Of a stretch of DNA of 64,000 bases, positions 23,888 to 35,490 are shown in pieces. The stretch is from Alitta virens (Eukaryota; Annelida; Polychaeta; Phyllodocida; Nereididae), in NCBI GenBank assembly GCA_932294295.1, contig OW028584.1, positions 34,605,969 to 34,669,968 on the forward strand, in the 5' to 3' direction. Numbering within the stretch: the stretch's first letter is position 1; the number at the start of each line of letters is the position of its first letter. Position numbers and translations under genes: made by a program. A model generated the notes under the pieces. It saw nothing but the letters and a program-made list of their open reading frames with translations. It was not told the origin of the DNA and made no database searches.

Positions 23888-26691
23888 AATGTAATAAATG
23901 CAGTTATAGTGACGTATGGAACTTTCTAGAGATTTTCTGCTGCAGTCTTATAAAAGTTAAAACTAATTAACCTCTGTAAACACAAGTTCAAGTTCTAAAG
24001 CTTGTTACCACAATGCCACAAAAACTGCAGCTTCTGATTATGCAAAGAAAGCTGACACTGAAATTTTATTTTTCACATTCACAACTGAGTTTAATAGTTA
24101 ATCATTTCTAAATCTACATGGATGTGTCTGTATAAAAAAGATAAAGTAGAAGAGAGCTCTTATACCACATGCTCTGGTGTTGATTTTTGGTCATGTGACA
24201 ATACATGTCTAACTAGCAAGCAAACAGTTACCTAATAATCATAGTAAAGATGATGATGTAGGCAATATATATTTTATTTTAACATATCTTTGTACTTATT
24301 AAATTTACTATTATATTATAATTAAATTCTTATTTACATGTATTATATATTACAATTTCAATTATGTACTCTGTACCTGGTTTGTACGAAATAAAATAAT
24401 ACATAATATATAGGCTTTATTTATTTATATTATTTAGTTTTTGTTTCCAGAAGCTCTTATATGGCACAGACAGACATTTATTATTCTGCAGGCATTTCAT
24501 ATGAGAAGAAAATAGTTGAACATTTTTGGGAATACCATAACGACGTACTCAAATATAATGTAATACAGGAAGGGCCTATATTGTTCAGCTCATTCAGAAA
24601 GGAAGTCGCTCCAAGCAATCTTAGAGCAAGTGTAGTCTTACATTTGATGCGTTACTTGAGACTAAAAAAAACCAAAAAACTTATGTCTGTATTTGCAAAG
24701 CATCTGCTGGTCTGACCCCAGGACCGGGCCTGTGGTATGACTATTGCCAATAGCACTTGAATGACTGTACCCCCACGACTCATGTTGTTCTACTCAATTA
24801 TGCATTAGTTATTCTAGGTTAAAATAAGGTTATTTCCTCAGAACACTTATTATTTAATTTGCTCTCAGGGTGCAATGATCAGTGTTGTCATTTTATTCAA
24901 TAAACACAACTTACTGGGGTCCCCTTGCTTCAACCAATCAGAATCCAGGGCAAGGAACTGTGCAACCAGTAGCCACCTAGTGGAAATATCAATAAGCTTT
25001 ATGGAAATTCACTGTTGTGTACAATAATGGTAATGCCTTGCACTTGAATTGTAGCATATACAACATCAGACAAACTAAAGCCGAAATAACAGATAATCAA
25101 ATAAAGCTTTATCCTTTGTATAGTAAAGCAGATATGTTGGGACTTCTTAATAAACAGCAACCAGACATTTTTGGGCCTTCAAGTCAATGAGCATTTAGAC
25201 AATTGTATTATATGAAGTGTCAGGAGTTTGCTGTCAACTGATTTCACCCTAAAACTTGTGAAAATATTACATAGTTAACACGTTACAATATTGAATTACC
25301 AAAGATACATGAGTTTTAAATAGACCACTTCTTTTAAAAAGGAAACCCAAAACACTGCAATCAATAAACCTCATATTTTACTGTAACAAGCTGCTTAAAA
25401 TGGACCACTCAGTGTGTAGTCCACCTTGCAATAGTAGTTTTAGCAGCTTTTTAATTGAAATACAACTGTAATGGTGAATAAGTTAACTATAGAAAATTCA
25501 CACAATTCACAATATTTACATTACATTCTATTATGAACATGATTATAGAAAACCTCCGAATAATGAGGACTCTGACATGATTGTTGAAGTAATACCACGA
25601 TATTACACATACAAAATATCAGCAGGATAGGTGGCTCACATTATTTATTAAGTGGGATTTGTCTTAGGCTTAACACATCTTTGTACTGGCATTTCACATG
25701 CTTTGTTTCAAATTAAGATTTGCATTTAGAAATCACACTAAAAAAGTAAACCTCACACAAAGTAGCATTATCTTATTATTGCTAAGGAATTGAATTTTCA
25801 AGTGATGTTCTGCTACAAGTTAACTTCAATATAAGCAGGGTGCACAGCTGGCACTCTTTGCCAGGTAAGTTCTCGCCTCGATGTCCTTCTTAATTACTTC
25901 ATCATATGTATCCCTGTTATCATACTTACAAATAGCCTTAGCATTTTCTCACCTGGAGGTTGACATCTTAATTAGAGTATAAATGTACAGTGGATTAGCC
26001 CCATCATATGTATTATTAGCCATATTTAGTTTTTTGCCACATGGGGATAATGTCACCTAGCCTGACTCCATGGCCTGATGGGAAGGCTGACTTAATGTAG
26101 TGTCTGGATGTAAGGGAATCTGACTACAAAAATTCATACGTCTATGAGTAATTTGTCTTGAAATGTACTTGGGAGAAGTAGTACATGGCTTTGTCACTAC
26201 TCATCCACATGCCACAAAAACATTTTAAAACCCTGCATCAACAAAAACTACATACTCTATTTAATACCTCCTTTCATTATGACATTTATTACTTTGGTGC
26301 AAAAATATGGGACGTGAAAAGCCCGTCTCACCCACTCACCCACATGCTTAGGTGGCATCATCCCCTACTCAAGAAAGCTAAGATATTCTAAGCATTTCGT
26401 TATAAGCACTTTTGCTATCTAATTAATCATCATTCACCACTAACTCAATGATATCACGTAGCACTTTATTATCACGCTTGTCCAGTGACTGTGCTCATCA
26501 ATAACAATGAACTGACAATGTGACATCGGAACTAAGCATATATCCGTCTCCTTCTGGCCCCAAGAGCAGGAAGTATTGACAGCAAAACAATCCATCCGGA
26601 AATATCGGACAAATGTAGTTGCTCCTGGCAAATGCCAATAACTGGTGACTAACACTAACAGGAATTTGTGCCATTTACATATGTATGACAG

Positions 26692-26883
26692 GGTGGGGGA
26701 TTAGCTCAGTGGTAGTGCGCTGGGCTTCCAGCCACTTGGTACTAGGTTCGATTCTAATTCCAAGTTGAGCCTAAATTGGATGGCTGTTTCGATCTTCATC
26801 TCATTTCCATGGTCCCTGCCTGTCCTAATTAGTGCAACAGATGCAGAAATACAGGACGTAACTCCCCAATCTACCCACCCACC
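26692..26883 (+). repeat. SINE-1 in copy B
   Basis: Counterpart of the SINE-1 at 17,384, with head GGATTAGCTCAGTGGTAGTG, B-box region GGTTCGATTCTAATTCC, and tail CCTAATTAGTGCAACAGATG. It shares the insertion point with copy A. Confidence 0.85.
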
Positions 26884-27726
26884 ACATATTTATGAAAGTT
26901 ACATAGTATCACTTGTACCATCTTAAACATGTGAATTTAATAACGACAAATGTTCACCAATTGTGCTCTTCGAAACAGAAGATAGTGCATCATGTTGGAT
27001 AGTTTACAGTAACAGAAATGTTTCTGTTTAAAGATTATTTTATGGGCAATTCTGGACTTTTGGCAAACAGCCGGCAGTACAAGGTATAATTCAGTCTATT
27101 TTAGGTTGCACATTTGTGAAATAATAGCCTCATTAAAATTCACAAATAAAACGGACAAAGAAAAGAGGCTGTTAATGAAGGGGATATTCTGTTATTAGCA
27201 AGCTTGTAAAGATAGTTAAAGCACTCGTAACAGGCAGTTATCCAACATATGGCTTCTGAACTACTAAAGCGTACTAATGAAAGGAAAATGTTAGAAAAAT
27301 TAAAATTAAGATAATTTGCATAAAATCAGGCTACATTGCTACCGAACATGACAAGATTGCATCTCAATGAAGAGTGATAATGATTCCCTCTAATTCCATC
27401 TCCTTACAAGATTAATAAAATGAAAGCGGAAAGAAAAACTAAGCTACTTTAGATAAAATGAGTAAAACTTTGGTCTGGGAAGAGAAAAAACTGATGAGTT
27501 CTCCGTTTGCGCTAATTGAAGAAGCCTCAAAGTGATAAGTTAATTTAGTTTAATGAGACTAACTCTTTAATGAGTTTGGCTTTCTGGCTGCAGGAGTTCC
27601 TACTCTATTAGAAACGGCAGAGCTGCAAAGTCTTTTCAGAAGATGAAAACCTAGTTATGAGTGATTATTTATCAGCTGAAATTGAACTGGTTGGCAGTGA
27701 CCCTTAAATTGTAAATGTCGGTGACC

Positions 27727-28832
27727 ATGGTGTCTAAGATGGCCACAAAAAACAAAAGATGCCACTCTTCTTTGACTAAAAGCAATTTTGCTCCCTTCTT
27801 AGTTTAATGACAATCAATTTATTTTATAGTGTATCAGGCATTGTCATTTCCAGTGGAAAAAAAATGAAAGATAAGCTCAATATGACTACAGCTACAAAGA
27901 GAACTCCACAACTGCATATATCTGAGCATTCTTCTGCTGCAGTCCTGGGCATCCCTTTTTAAGCACTTCCAGAATGGTCACCAAAACAAAGCTAAAACAG
28001 CTCCAATTGTGATATTTGAGGAGTAAGAATGAGCATGCTTGACATTGTGCAACCTCAATAACTAATGAATATAACTAGTGCATCTGCACAGTGGTATATA
28101 ATTTGACTTATAACCTATGAAAAAATGATTATCTGAAAACCTTGGACAAGGTTATTAAAGTATGACAACCTCTGCAAATCTGCAAGGTCATACAAAAGTG
28201 CTGAATCCGTGAAGCGATGGAGAGTTTGACCATGCAAATAGTCCCTGGTCACTCAACATATATATATATATATACGTTGCACAAGGACTGACCTCACTCC
28301 GAGTGGTCTTGTAACATGATCTTGTTCCAAGAAAGATGAGAGATGGCGATAAACAATTGGACACAGCACTGTTAGGAAATAAGGGGATTGGCTGAAATGT
28401 TTTAGGTCAGTGTAGCTGATAGTTGAGTGGGAGTTTATTTTGTCGGGCAGCCCCACGATTCTTAAAAAAACTAGGATCTGACAGATTTTTTTTTCCTTTT
28501 GTTTTCATGATAAATAAATGGATGACAGTTTCGGTCAAATAAATGGCATAATTTCTTGTTCAGTGGATATCATTTTTGGTTAATAGATATCATCAAGATT
28601 GCCGTTTTGATAGTTTTCTTTGAAACTGATTTATTAGTGACAAATCACATACATACATACACATAACACAGCACACACAATTTATACACAAAAAAAACCT
28701 TCAAATCTATCACAGGTGTGTATATAAAAGCCAAGTGCTTGAAAAACTATACACACCCACTGTATTGTCGTACTTCCTTTTAGTCAAAGAATAGTGGCAT
28801 ATTTTGTTTTTTTGTGGCCATCTTAGAGGCTT
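27727..28832. repeat. 1.1 kb segment with inverted ends in the spacer
   Basis: The left end, CTAAGATGGCCACAAAAAAC, continues AAAAGATGCCACTCTTC and TTTGACTAAAAG. It recurs as reverse complement at 28,775-28,832, ending GTGGCCATCTTAGAGGC, with roughly 90 percent identity over 58 bp. The interior, about 990 bp, shows no reverse repeat or coding sequence. It may be a non-autonomous DNA transposon with 58-bp termini or a chance fold; no clear target duplication is seen. Confidence 0.5.
28258..28275 (+). repeat. TA dinucleotide repeat
   Basis: Nine TA-type units (ATATATATATATATATA) in the spacer. Confidence 0.8.
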
Positions 28833-28866
28833 TTTTTTTTTTCTTTTTTTTTTCTTTTTTTCTTTC
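28829..28866 (+). repeat. T-rich low-complexity tract
   Basis: Runs of T interrupted by single C residues directly after the right end of the 1.1 kb inverted-end segment. Confidence 0.7.
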
Positions 28867-30769
28867 TTCCCTTCGCCAAAAACAATTGTGCGTGTGTCAC
28901 TTCACTGGCTCCATGTATTTAGTACATAACTTTGTATAAGGCATTTGGGTGGCCCCTCAGTAGTGATGTACCTTTGCATATTAGAGGGGTCACCCAGCTC
29001 TATTCAATAATAATAGTATTATTTATATGTTATTATTATGTAAGACTGAGCAAAGTAAATAAAATATTGAATTAAATTATATAAAATTTTAATGATGACT
29101 ATAATAATTAAACACAGTTATAGTTAATGAATGCTATGTTACTTCTTAAGATTGCTTGGCACAGTCTTGTACACTTCTAGTGCTAGCAATTGTAAGTTTC
29201 AGGCTAGAAAACTTCAGGAGTTGATGCTAGAAATTGTGCTTTAGCGTAGGCTAAACTTTAGTGCCACCACCCTTTGACACTACATCATACCAGTACCCCA
29301 TATGGTCATACCAATGAAGACTCTAAACCACACACCTGTATGTTTCACGTTTTGCTCACTCTACTCCTACTACAGCCACTCCTACTACAGTAATACTGCT
29401 TCATTGATTGCTCCATCCGCTGCCACCATTGTCTGTAAAGTTACGCAACTCTGTCCTGATGTTTATGGATCCACCAGGCATTATCCCCTTTGTTTACAAA
29501 CCTCTCAAGTGTCTAGCAAACAAAGTCTGGCTGCTTACACCAAGTATCACCAAGTGGAATATGATTCCTGTCAAGAATATTGATGCCCATGTTATGCAAT
29601 TGCAACATATACATTGTGCTATGCCAGTCATCGATCAAGTTCCAAATCAGTTTAAAATATATCAAGAACCTGTTAGTCATAGGGGGACAATTGAAATTGA
29701 ATTATCCAGCAGAGAGTGGATGAAGTCAGATGAAACATGAACCAGTTCCATTGAAACAGGAAATAAAGAAACTTTACCCACGACAAGGCCCTTTTTTATT
29801 TTTTTTTTAAAAACTATAGTTACATGCTCTGTGTGAGGTAACAAAGGTATGCCACTTCAATGGGTCTTAACCTTTTCTTAGAACAATTATGGTTAAGCTT
29901 CTCTCGGTCTAAGTATCAGTCCTCCAACCATCCGTTCACTTACAGCGTTTGCTAGAAGATTCTTGGTGTTACTATTTTCAACGAGCGATAAACTTTTGCT
30001 GGTTTTTTATGTTTTCTTCCCCCGTTTTGTGCCAACTCAGAGATGTTTGTTGTAAACTTTTCAAGTAGAAACACACAGACTCTGATAAAAGATTGCCTGA
30101 TGCGTCTGTTGCGGATACGAACATTGAAAGGCTGCATCGAATGGCATGTGTGACACTATCAGTGTAATCCTGGAAATCTAGAAAACCATGCATGGCTTTC
30201 TTGGCAGGCAACTCATTTGTGCCACTTTAATTACCTGTTTGGTAACTAAGGAGATGGTCTCATGGAACGGGAGATGCTAAGCCACCAGGAGGTTATTGAT
30301 TTTATTCTAGGTATTTTTTTATGTTGATATATTTTTATCCTCGGTCATATTTTCTTTTTACCTCTCTCGTAACTTGTTTTTCTTTGTGCATATGTACAGC
30401 ATAAAATTGCTGTGAATAAAGATGATGTAATTATATAGGGCAGTGCAGCATTATTGTGATTGAAAAGTCAATCGCATATGCATCATGCAATTATATTATT
30501 GCTGGAACCATTGCTAATTTCTTATTATTTATTTTATATTTTTATTGTATTTATTTAGTTTTTTTAAAGATTTGTTTTAATGCATACATGTTTTGCAAAA
30601 TTTTATGAATTTGAATGTATTTCATGTTTGCGAAAAATATGTCATGCGTGACATAATATTATCAATAAAAATCATATATCATAATTACAGCATGTCCACC
30701 TGTTGATAACTTGATATCACATGTTTCTGGTGTCTGATCACTCTCTGGAAACTAAATACTGCGCAAGGT

Positions 30770-30935
30770 TCGATGGATGTGAGGCAAGTAAAAGATCCCA
30801 CCCATGGGGTAAATGTGTAACATGGGTGGACTCCGAGCTTGTCTCCATCACCTCATCAATCAACCCTCGATAGTGGCGAGAACTTACCTTAGAGGGCTGC
30901 ATTTTCCATATATTCAATAAAATATGGCTTTTGGC
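30770..30935 (+). repeat. SINE-2 body and tail, variant
   Basis: Contains AGGCAAGTAAAAGATCCCAC then CATGGGGTAAATGTGTAACA, shared with SINE-2. The tail is the variant ATCAATCAACCCTCGATAGT followed by TTACCTTAGAGGGCTGCATT, as at 33,562-33,856. The head is missing. A poly-tract of nine G lies shortly downstream (near 30,993). Confidence 0.7.
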
Positions 30936-31210
30936 CAAGTGGTTAGGGCAATTGTCATGGTCCCTGAATGCTTATAATCTATCCATACTTAGGGGGGGGG
31001 GCATATTATTTCTCTCAGACTGGGGAGGGGGGATCACCTGTTCCATCACATCTGTGATCTGTTGTCCTGTATCTCTTAAAGTCTTCAAATGATTAATTTT
31101 TAAATATAATATAAATGTTAAAGCTTGAATATACTTCTATATATCATGAGTAAAACATTGCTATATATCAACTTCTTCACATTGATAATTTGATGCAAAT
31201 TTGATAACAT

Positions 31211-31287
31211 AAATTAATGTATTTTTTCTTCTCTTTGCAGGTGAGTTTTCTTTTGTGACTGTTTCGGAACATTCATCTCTGGTAAGC
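31211..31287 (+). promoter_or_regulatory. candidate recursive splice site with 41-nt exon
   Basis: A pyrimidine tract (TTTTTTCTTCTCTTTGCAG, ending at 31,240) is joined directly to GTGAGT (31,241-31,246), so an acceptor and a regenerated donor share one boundary. A second donor, GTAAGC, begins at 31,282, defining a 41-nt candidate exon. This is the known layout of ratchet sites in long introns of flies and vertebrates, where the short exon helps define the site and is then usually skipped. An ordinary 41-nt microexon is the alternative; only one of its three frames is open. No RNA evidence is available here. Confidence 0.45.
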
Positions 31288-33561
31288 TCACTTTACATGA
31301 TTATAATCAGTAGTTAGAGGATTGTATTTACAATTCTCATGTAAAGAACCAAAAGGTATCTTCCTTTTATTTGATATATTTTACTTGGGTGCATTTCCTT
31401 AATTCAATTATTTAATGGCAGCATGGGGCAGTTGCTATTTCACTATTGTTAAATCACTATATGATTTTTGGATGCCAATGGAGTCAAATCAAAAGTAAGA
31501 ATGATTTAAAATATATGAGAATAAATTAAGTGTCTCATTAAAATTGGCAACCGAAAAATACCAGTTACTTTTTCTTCATGTGAAAACACAGAACTATAAA
31601 TACATATCACATAGGTTTTTAAAGAAAAGACAACAATGTGTGTGGAATGAGTAGATTGCCATACAATTTGGTTGTTGAATGAAGCTTCACTCTACACACA
31701 TGCTTCACTAATGACTTGATTCTTACAAACCACCTGGTTTCTCCGAAGGTTTTACTAAACTTGCTTGGGTGACTTAGGAAGATTGCAATTAAGTAATCAA
31801 TGGCGTAAGCTGAACTGAAAAGGACGGAAGCTACAACGCCTCGCAGGGCCCACCTACTAGAGCGTTATTTTGGGGGATAGGCGATGCCATAATGTTGATG
31901 CATTGACACTAATGCCAAAGATACATAGACACTAACGCAACAACATATGGACACTAGAGCTGCCTTAACCCCGAGAGCTGTCCACTGTCTCAGCTCTGGC
32001 TGATCGATGGACTAAAAATTGCTTAACTAGCTACATTAGAAACTGAGAGACAAAGAGCAAGACCGTAACATGTAAGCTCAGCTAATGCCAAATATACACG
32101 AGCAGCTCGTTATTCAATGTCACAATGTTAAGGTTTTCGAGTATGAAGCAGGGACCGATAAATTGTGCTACACAGAACTAAGGTGACAAATTCTTAACCC
32201 TGGTGAATACATCGGAATACTCGCATTTGTTCACAACAAAAGTAGTCCAATATATTTTCAAAATGAAGGTCTGTCAAAGTTTTATCAGCAATGCGCAAAC
32301 TCAAGTTCATTTTGCACTTGCTTTAGATAAAATAAATGGCCATAATTATGAATTTTTGCAAATATTCGAATCAAAGAGAATTCCTATTACATCTGTCAAA
32401 AAAAAATTGTAACCGAGTTTTGCAATACTTTGTAGCTCTGCTGTTTCTAAGAGAGTAGGACATCCTGCAGCCAGAAAACCAGACTCATTAAAGAGCTAGT
32501 CTCATTAAACTAAATTAACTTATAACTTTGAGGCTTCTTCAATTAGCGCAAACGGAGAACTCATCAGTTTTTCTTTTCACAGACCAAAGTTTTTCTCATT
32601 TTATCTAAAGTAGCTTAGTTTTTCTTTCCGCTTTCATTTCATTAATCTTGTAAGGAGATGGAATTACAGGGAATCATTATCACTCTTCATTGAAATGCAA
32701 TCTTGTCATGTTCGGTAGCAATGTAGCCTGATTTTATGCAAATTATCTTAATTTGGATTTTTCTAACATTTTCTTTTCATTCGTAAGCTTTCGTAGTTCA
32801 GAAGCCATATACTGGATGACTGCCTGTTACAAGTGCTCTAATCATCTTTACGAGCTCACCATAAATTAATAATTAAATATCTTCTATGATTATGTCCCAT
32901 TTTCTTGTTCTTATTTCTAGTCTTTATAAATATTAATGGTCCACTATTAAAAAAGATGCAACCCTAAAATGAACCGACTTATGCATTTTTTCCGAAGACC
33001 AAGAGCCCTGGTACCACCCAGAAGTAATATTGGAAATGTGTTACCAAATTGTTGGCACACCTTCTGTGTTCAACCAGCTTGCAATGACTGTAATGTTATT
33101 CCTTGGTCTGTCTGTTAAACCTTACAGGTTGAGGAATGCGTGATGGTGAGGCAACCCTCTAATGGTAACCGTGTAGCAATACTTATCTTACAAACTGTCA
33201 CAAAATAGCTCACTGTCATAAATGGCACCAATTCCTGTTAGTGTTAGCCACCAGTTATTGGCATTTGCCGTGAGCACCTACATTAGTCCGATATTTCCGG
33301 ATGGATTGCTTTGCTGTCAATACGGATGTCTGACTCTCAAATGCACATAGTTCCGATGTCAGTTCGTTGTTATTGATGAGAACAGTCACTGGACAAGCGT
33401 GATAACAAAGTGCCACTTGATATCATTGAGTGAGCCGTGAAGGATCAATAACTAGATAGCAATAGAGCTTATAGTGAAATACTTGTGAGATATCACCTAA
33501 CTAGCATGAATGGGTATTATCTAAAGGATGTGGTTATTCTTGGTGCAGGGATCAAATGAAA

Positions 33562-33856
33562 GCAGCTGGGTAGCTTAATAGTTCAGGCATCCGCCAATTC
33601 CAAATTTGCCAGCTCTACCGCAGGTCCCAGGTTCGAATCCCGGCCCACGTACTCTTCATGAGCTACATCCCAGCTGGATGTCGTTCGGATGAGACATTAA
33701 ATTGGCAATCCCTTGTACTGTGTGTCTGTGCTGGGGTAAATATGTAACATGGGTGGACTCCTCCTCCCTTTCTGTCCCCTCATCAATCAAACCTCGATAG
33801 TGGCATGGACTTGCCTTAGAGGACTGCACTTTCCATACCTTCCTACCTACCTACAA
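33562..33856 (+). repeat. SINE-2, full copy, variant tail
   Basis: Head GCAGCTGGGTAGCTTAATAG, B-box region AGGTTCGAATCCCGG, body CATCCCAGCTGGATGTCGTT, and variant tail ending in a CTTCCTACCTACCTAC simple repeat. Found only in the right arm. Confidence 0.85.
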
Positions 33857-34164
33857 ATGTTTTATTTTGTTGTTTACTTTTGGAGACTCCCAGACACTAT
33901 CAGTGTGACACGTTGACATTTTTTGTTAATCTCCATGATAGCATCATTTAACCAGACTTCAATTTATTTATGGTGTCAGGCATGTTGATGTCAATCCCAC
34001 CAGACAAATAGCACAAATATTGCTTCTGCATACATGCATACATATTTATGATGCGGGTAATCTAGTGTACATTTCATATGTTAACACGATGTACTTCTGA
34101 GGGTCAGTTGCAGGAAATGGGGTAATCAGGGATAGTTCAGATGTCAGCGACATACAGTGTATAC

Positions 34165-34347
34165 GGGGTGGGGGCCTAGCCCAGTGGTAGCGCGCTGGGC
34201 TTCCAACCACTGGGTCCCGGGTTCAATTCCCGGTCGAGCCTATGTTGGATGGCTGTTTCATCCTTCGTCTCATTGCCATGGTCCCTACCTGTCCTAATTA
34301 GCCCATCAGGTGCAGAAATACAGGACGTAAAGCCCTAATCCACCACC
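34165..34347 (+). repeat. SINE-1 with perfect 15-bp target duplication
   Basis: The best-preserved SINE-1 here. Head GCCTAGCCCAGTGGTAGCGC, CTTCCAA loop (anticodon TCC), B-box region GGGTTCAATTCCCGG, tail CCTAATTAGCCCATCAGGTG then CAGGACGTAAAGCCC. It is flanked by ACATACAGTGTATAC at 34,150-34,164 and 34,348-34,362. The perfect duplication and good head suggest a fairly young insertion. Confidence 0.93.
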
Positions 34348-34825
34348 ACATACAGTGTATACTGAGAATTATGTGCATTTGTAGTTTCATCATTTAAATA
34401 AACATGTGATTGAGATTATTTACCAATACCGAAACCCTGGCTTCCTCATCTTAAGGAGAGTTCGATTGCAGAACTTGCAATTAATGTAAACCTTAACTTA
34501 ATGTTAAGGCATATTTAAAAAATGTGTATCACTGCTGATACACTATAAAATAAGTCTTGCTCACATTCTAAAGGTGCATTAAAATTACAAAGCAGCATGC
34601 ATAGTGGACTACATGCTGACTTGAAGGTCTTGGTGGTAATTTGTGAAGACATCGCACTGATCCATTTTAAGCCCCTGGTTTAATACCAACAGCCCAGGGA
34701 GACTCGTTGGGTTTAGCTGCTGTCATTGCTTAACTTTGGGATAAAGTCAGTTTAGTGAGATGCATGTTAAAATGGGTGGTACAATTCCCAGTAGTACTGG
34801 CTCCATTGTTAATGATGGAGATACA

Positions 34826-34960
34826 TGTAAGATAAGATAAGATAAGATACGATAAAATTTATTTCAAGTCGGTGGTGAAATAAAATCACAATATAACTCA
34901 AGCTAAAAACTTTTCGCCACGACAGAAAATATACCAAAACGTGGTGAAATATTTACAAAT
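34826..34960 (-). repeat. LINE 3' end remnant with GATAA tail
   Basis: On the minus strand the sequence runs GACTTGAAATAAATTTTATC and then into TCTTATCTTATCTTATC, like a non-LTR element terminus: AATAAA followed by a short tandem tail. The rest of the element is not recognisable. The reverse pair TTTCGCCACGAC and ACGTGGTGAAAT nearby may be part of it. Confidence 0.4.
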
Positions 34961-35289
34961 TAGAAAGTAAAATGAATTATGTGAGTCAAATATCGTTAAT
35001 AATTATTACAAGGAATTTCTTTTACATGGAATTCAGTTGCCACATTGACAGATACTAAGGATATTACTACTTCATAACAAGTCTTTATAAGTTATTGGGT
35101 AACGTGTTCCACTACAGAAGACCTTTACAAGCAATTGATTTCATTCCATACTGAACTGGGTTGTATACGGATTTCATTAATTTCGAGTTAATGTAGATTT
35201 TTAAATTGACTGATTCCTGTGTTCCGTTTCTTGGAAAAGAAGACCTATTTGATATTGAATGCAGTTTAGATGGTTATTATGACACTTGA

Positions 35290-35490
35290 TCAACTCTACT
35301 CAGAACTCAGATATTTCATATTAAGCATATCAATCATTGATACAATTTAACATATAAGAAACCTAAGAATGAAATAAAAGATGATACATGTAATATGGGG
35401 GGACATCTCTAAGATATTTGATATATCGCTACTGAGATGCCCCCCATGGTTTCCTGAGGACTTCCACCAATTCCATCACACCTTGATGCT
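35290..35490 (+). mobile_element. dispersed element of unknown class, second copy
   Basis: Relative of 23,727-23,887, sharing TTAACATATAAGAAAC, AAGAATGAAATAAAAGATGA, GGGGACATCTCTAAGATATT and CACCAATTCCATCACACCTT. Here about 35 bp (CGCTACTGAGATGCCCCCCA and following) are extra relative to the other copy. Confidence 0.6.

Larger units (their letters stand above)
17904..27237 (+). repeat. 9.4 kb tandem duplication, copy B
   Basis: Starts directly after copy A with CATTTTTAGTATTTCTATGT and ends AAGCACTCGTAACAGGCAG at 27,237. Unlike at the end of copy A, the sequence then continues (TTATCCAACATATGGC) into the inner end of the left arm. Relative to copy A it carries about 205 bp extra at 21,547-21,752, an inserted element at 23,727-23,887, and different sequence at 25,040-25,165. 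Otherwise collinear, with the same SINEs and MITE. No gene is apparent. Confidence 0.93.
1130..27631 (+). repeat. left arm of giant imperfect inverted duplication
   Basis: Long stretches of this arm recur as reverse complement in 32,427-54,740, in the reverse order expected for an inverted duplication. Examples read directly: 1,330-1,460 with 54,416-54,540; 2,220-2,300 with 51,960-52,060; 3,591-3,800 with 49,770-49,966; 4,740-4,870 with 47,625-47,740; 6,450-6,560 with 45,780-45,860; 6,990-7,140 with 44,765-44,945; 13,340-13,400 with 37,730-37,790; 27,240-27,631 with 32,427-32,840. The arm is longer than its partner because it contains an extra tandem copy of a 9.4 kb block and several insertions. 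Similarity varies by eye from roughly 75 to 99 percent. The outer edge near 1,130 is approximate; the inner edge is sharp to within about 10 bp. Confidence 0.88.
27632..32426. other. spacer of the inverted duplication
   Basis: The 4.8 kb between the two arms has no counterpart in either arm. It holds an internal 58-bp inverted repeat (27,727-27,785 with 28,775-28,832), a TA repeat (28,258-28,275), a T-rich tract (28,829-28,866), a SINE-2 piece (30,770-30,935) and a recursive-splice-like site (31,240). Open frames of 93-110 codons near 29.3-29.7 kb overlap in different frames and show no domain I recognise. I do not call a gene here. Confidence 0.75.

Noticed and set aside
29302..29740. Overlapping plus-strand frames of 93 and 110 codons followed by an AATAAAG-like site
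   Set aside because: They are two different frames of one stretch with no recognisable domain and no splice context. A chance frame cannot be excluded, so no gene is called.
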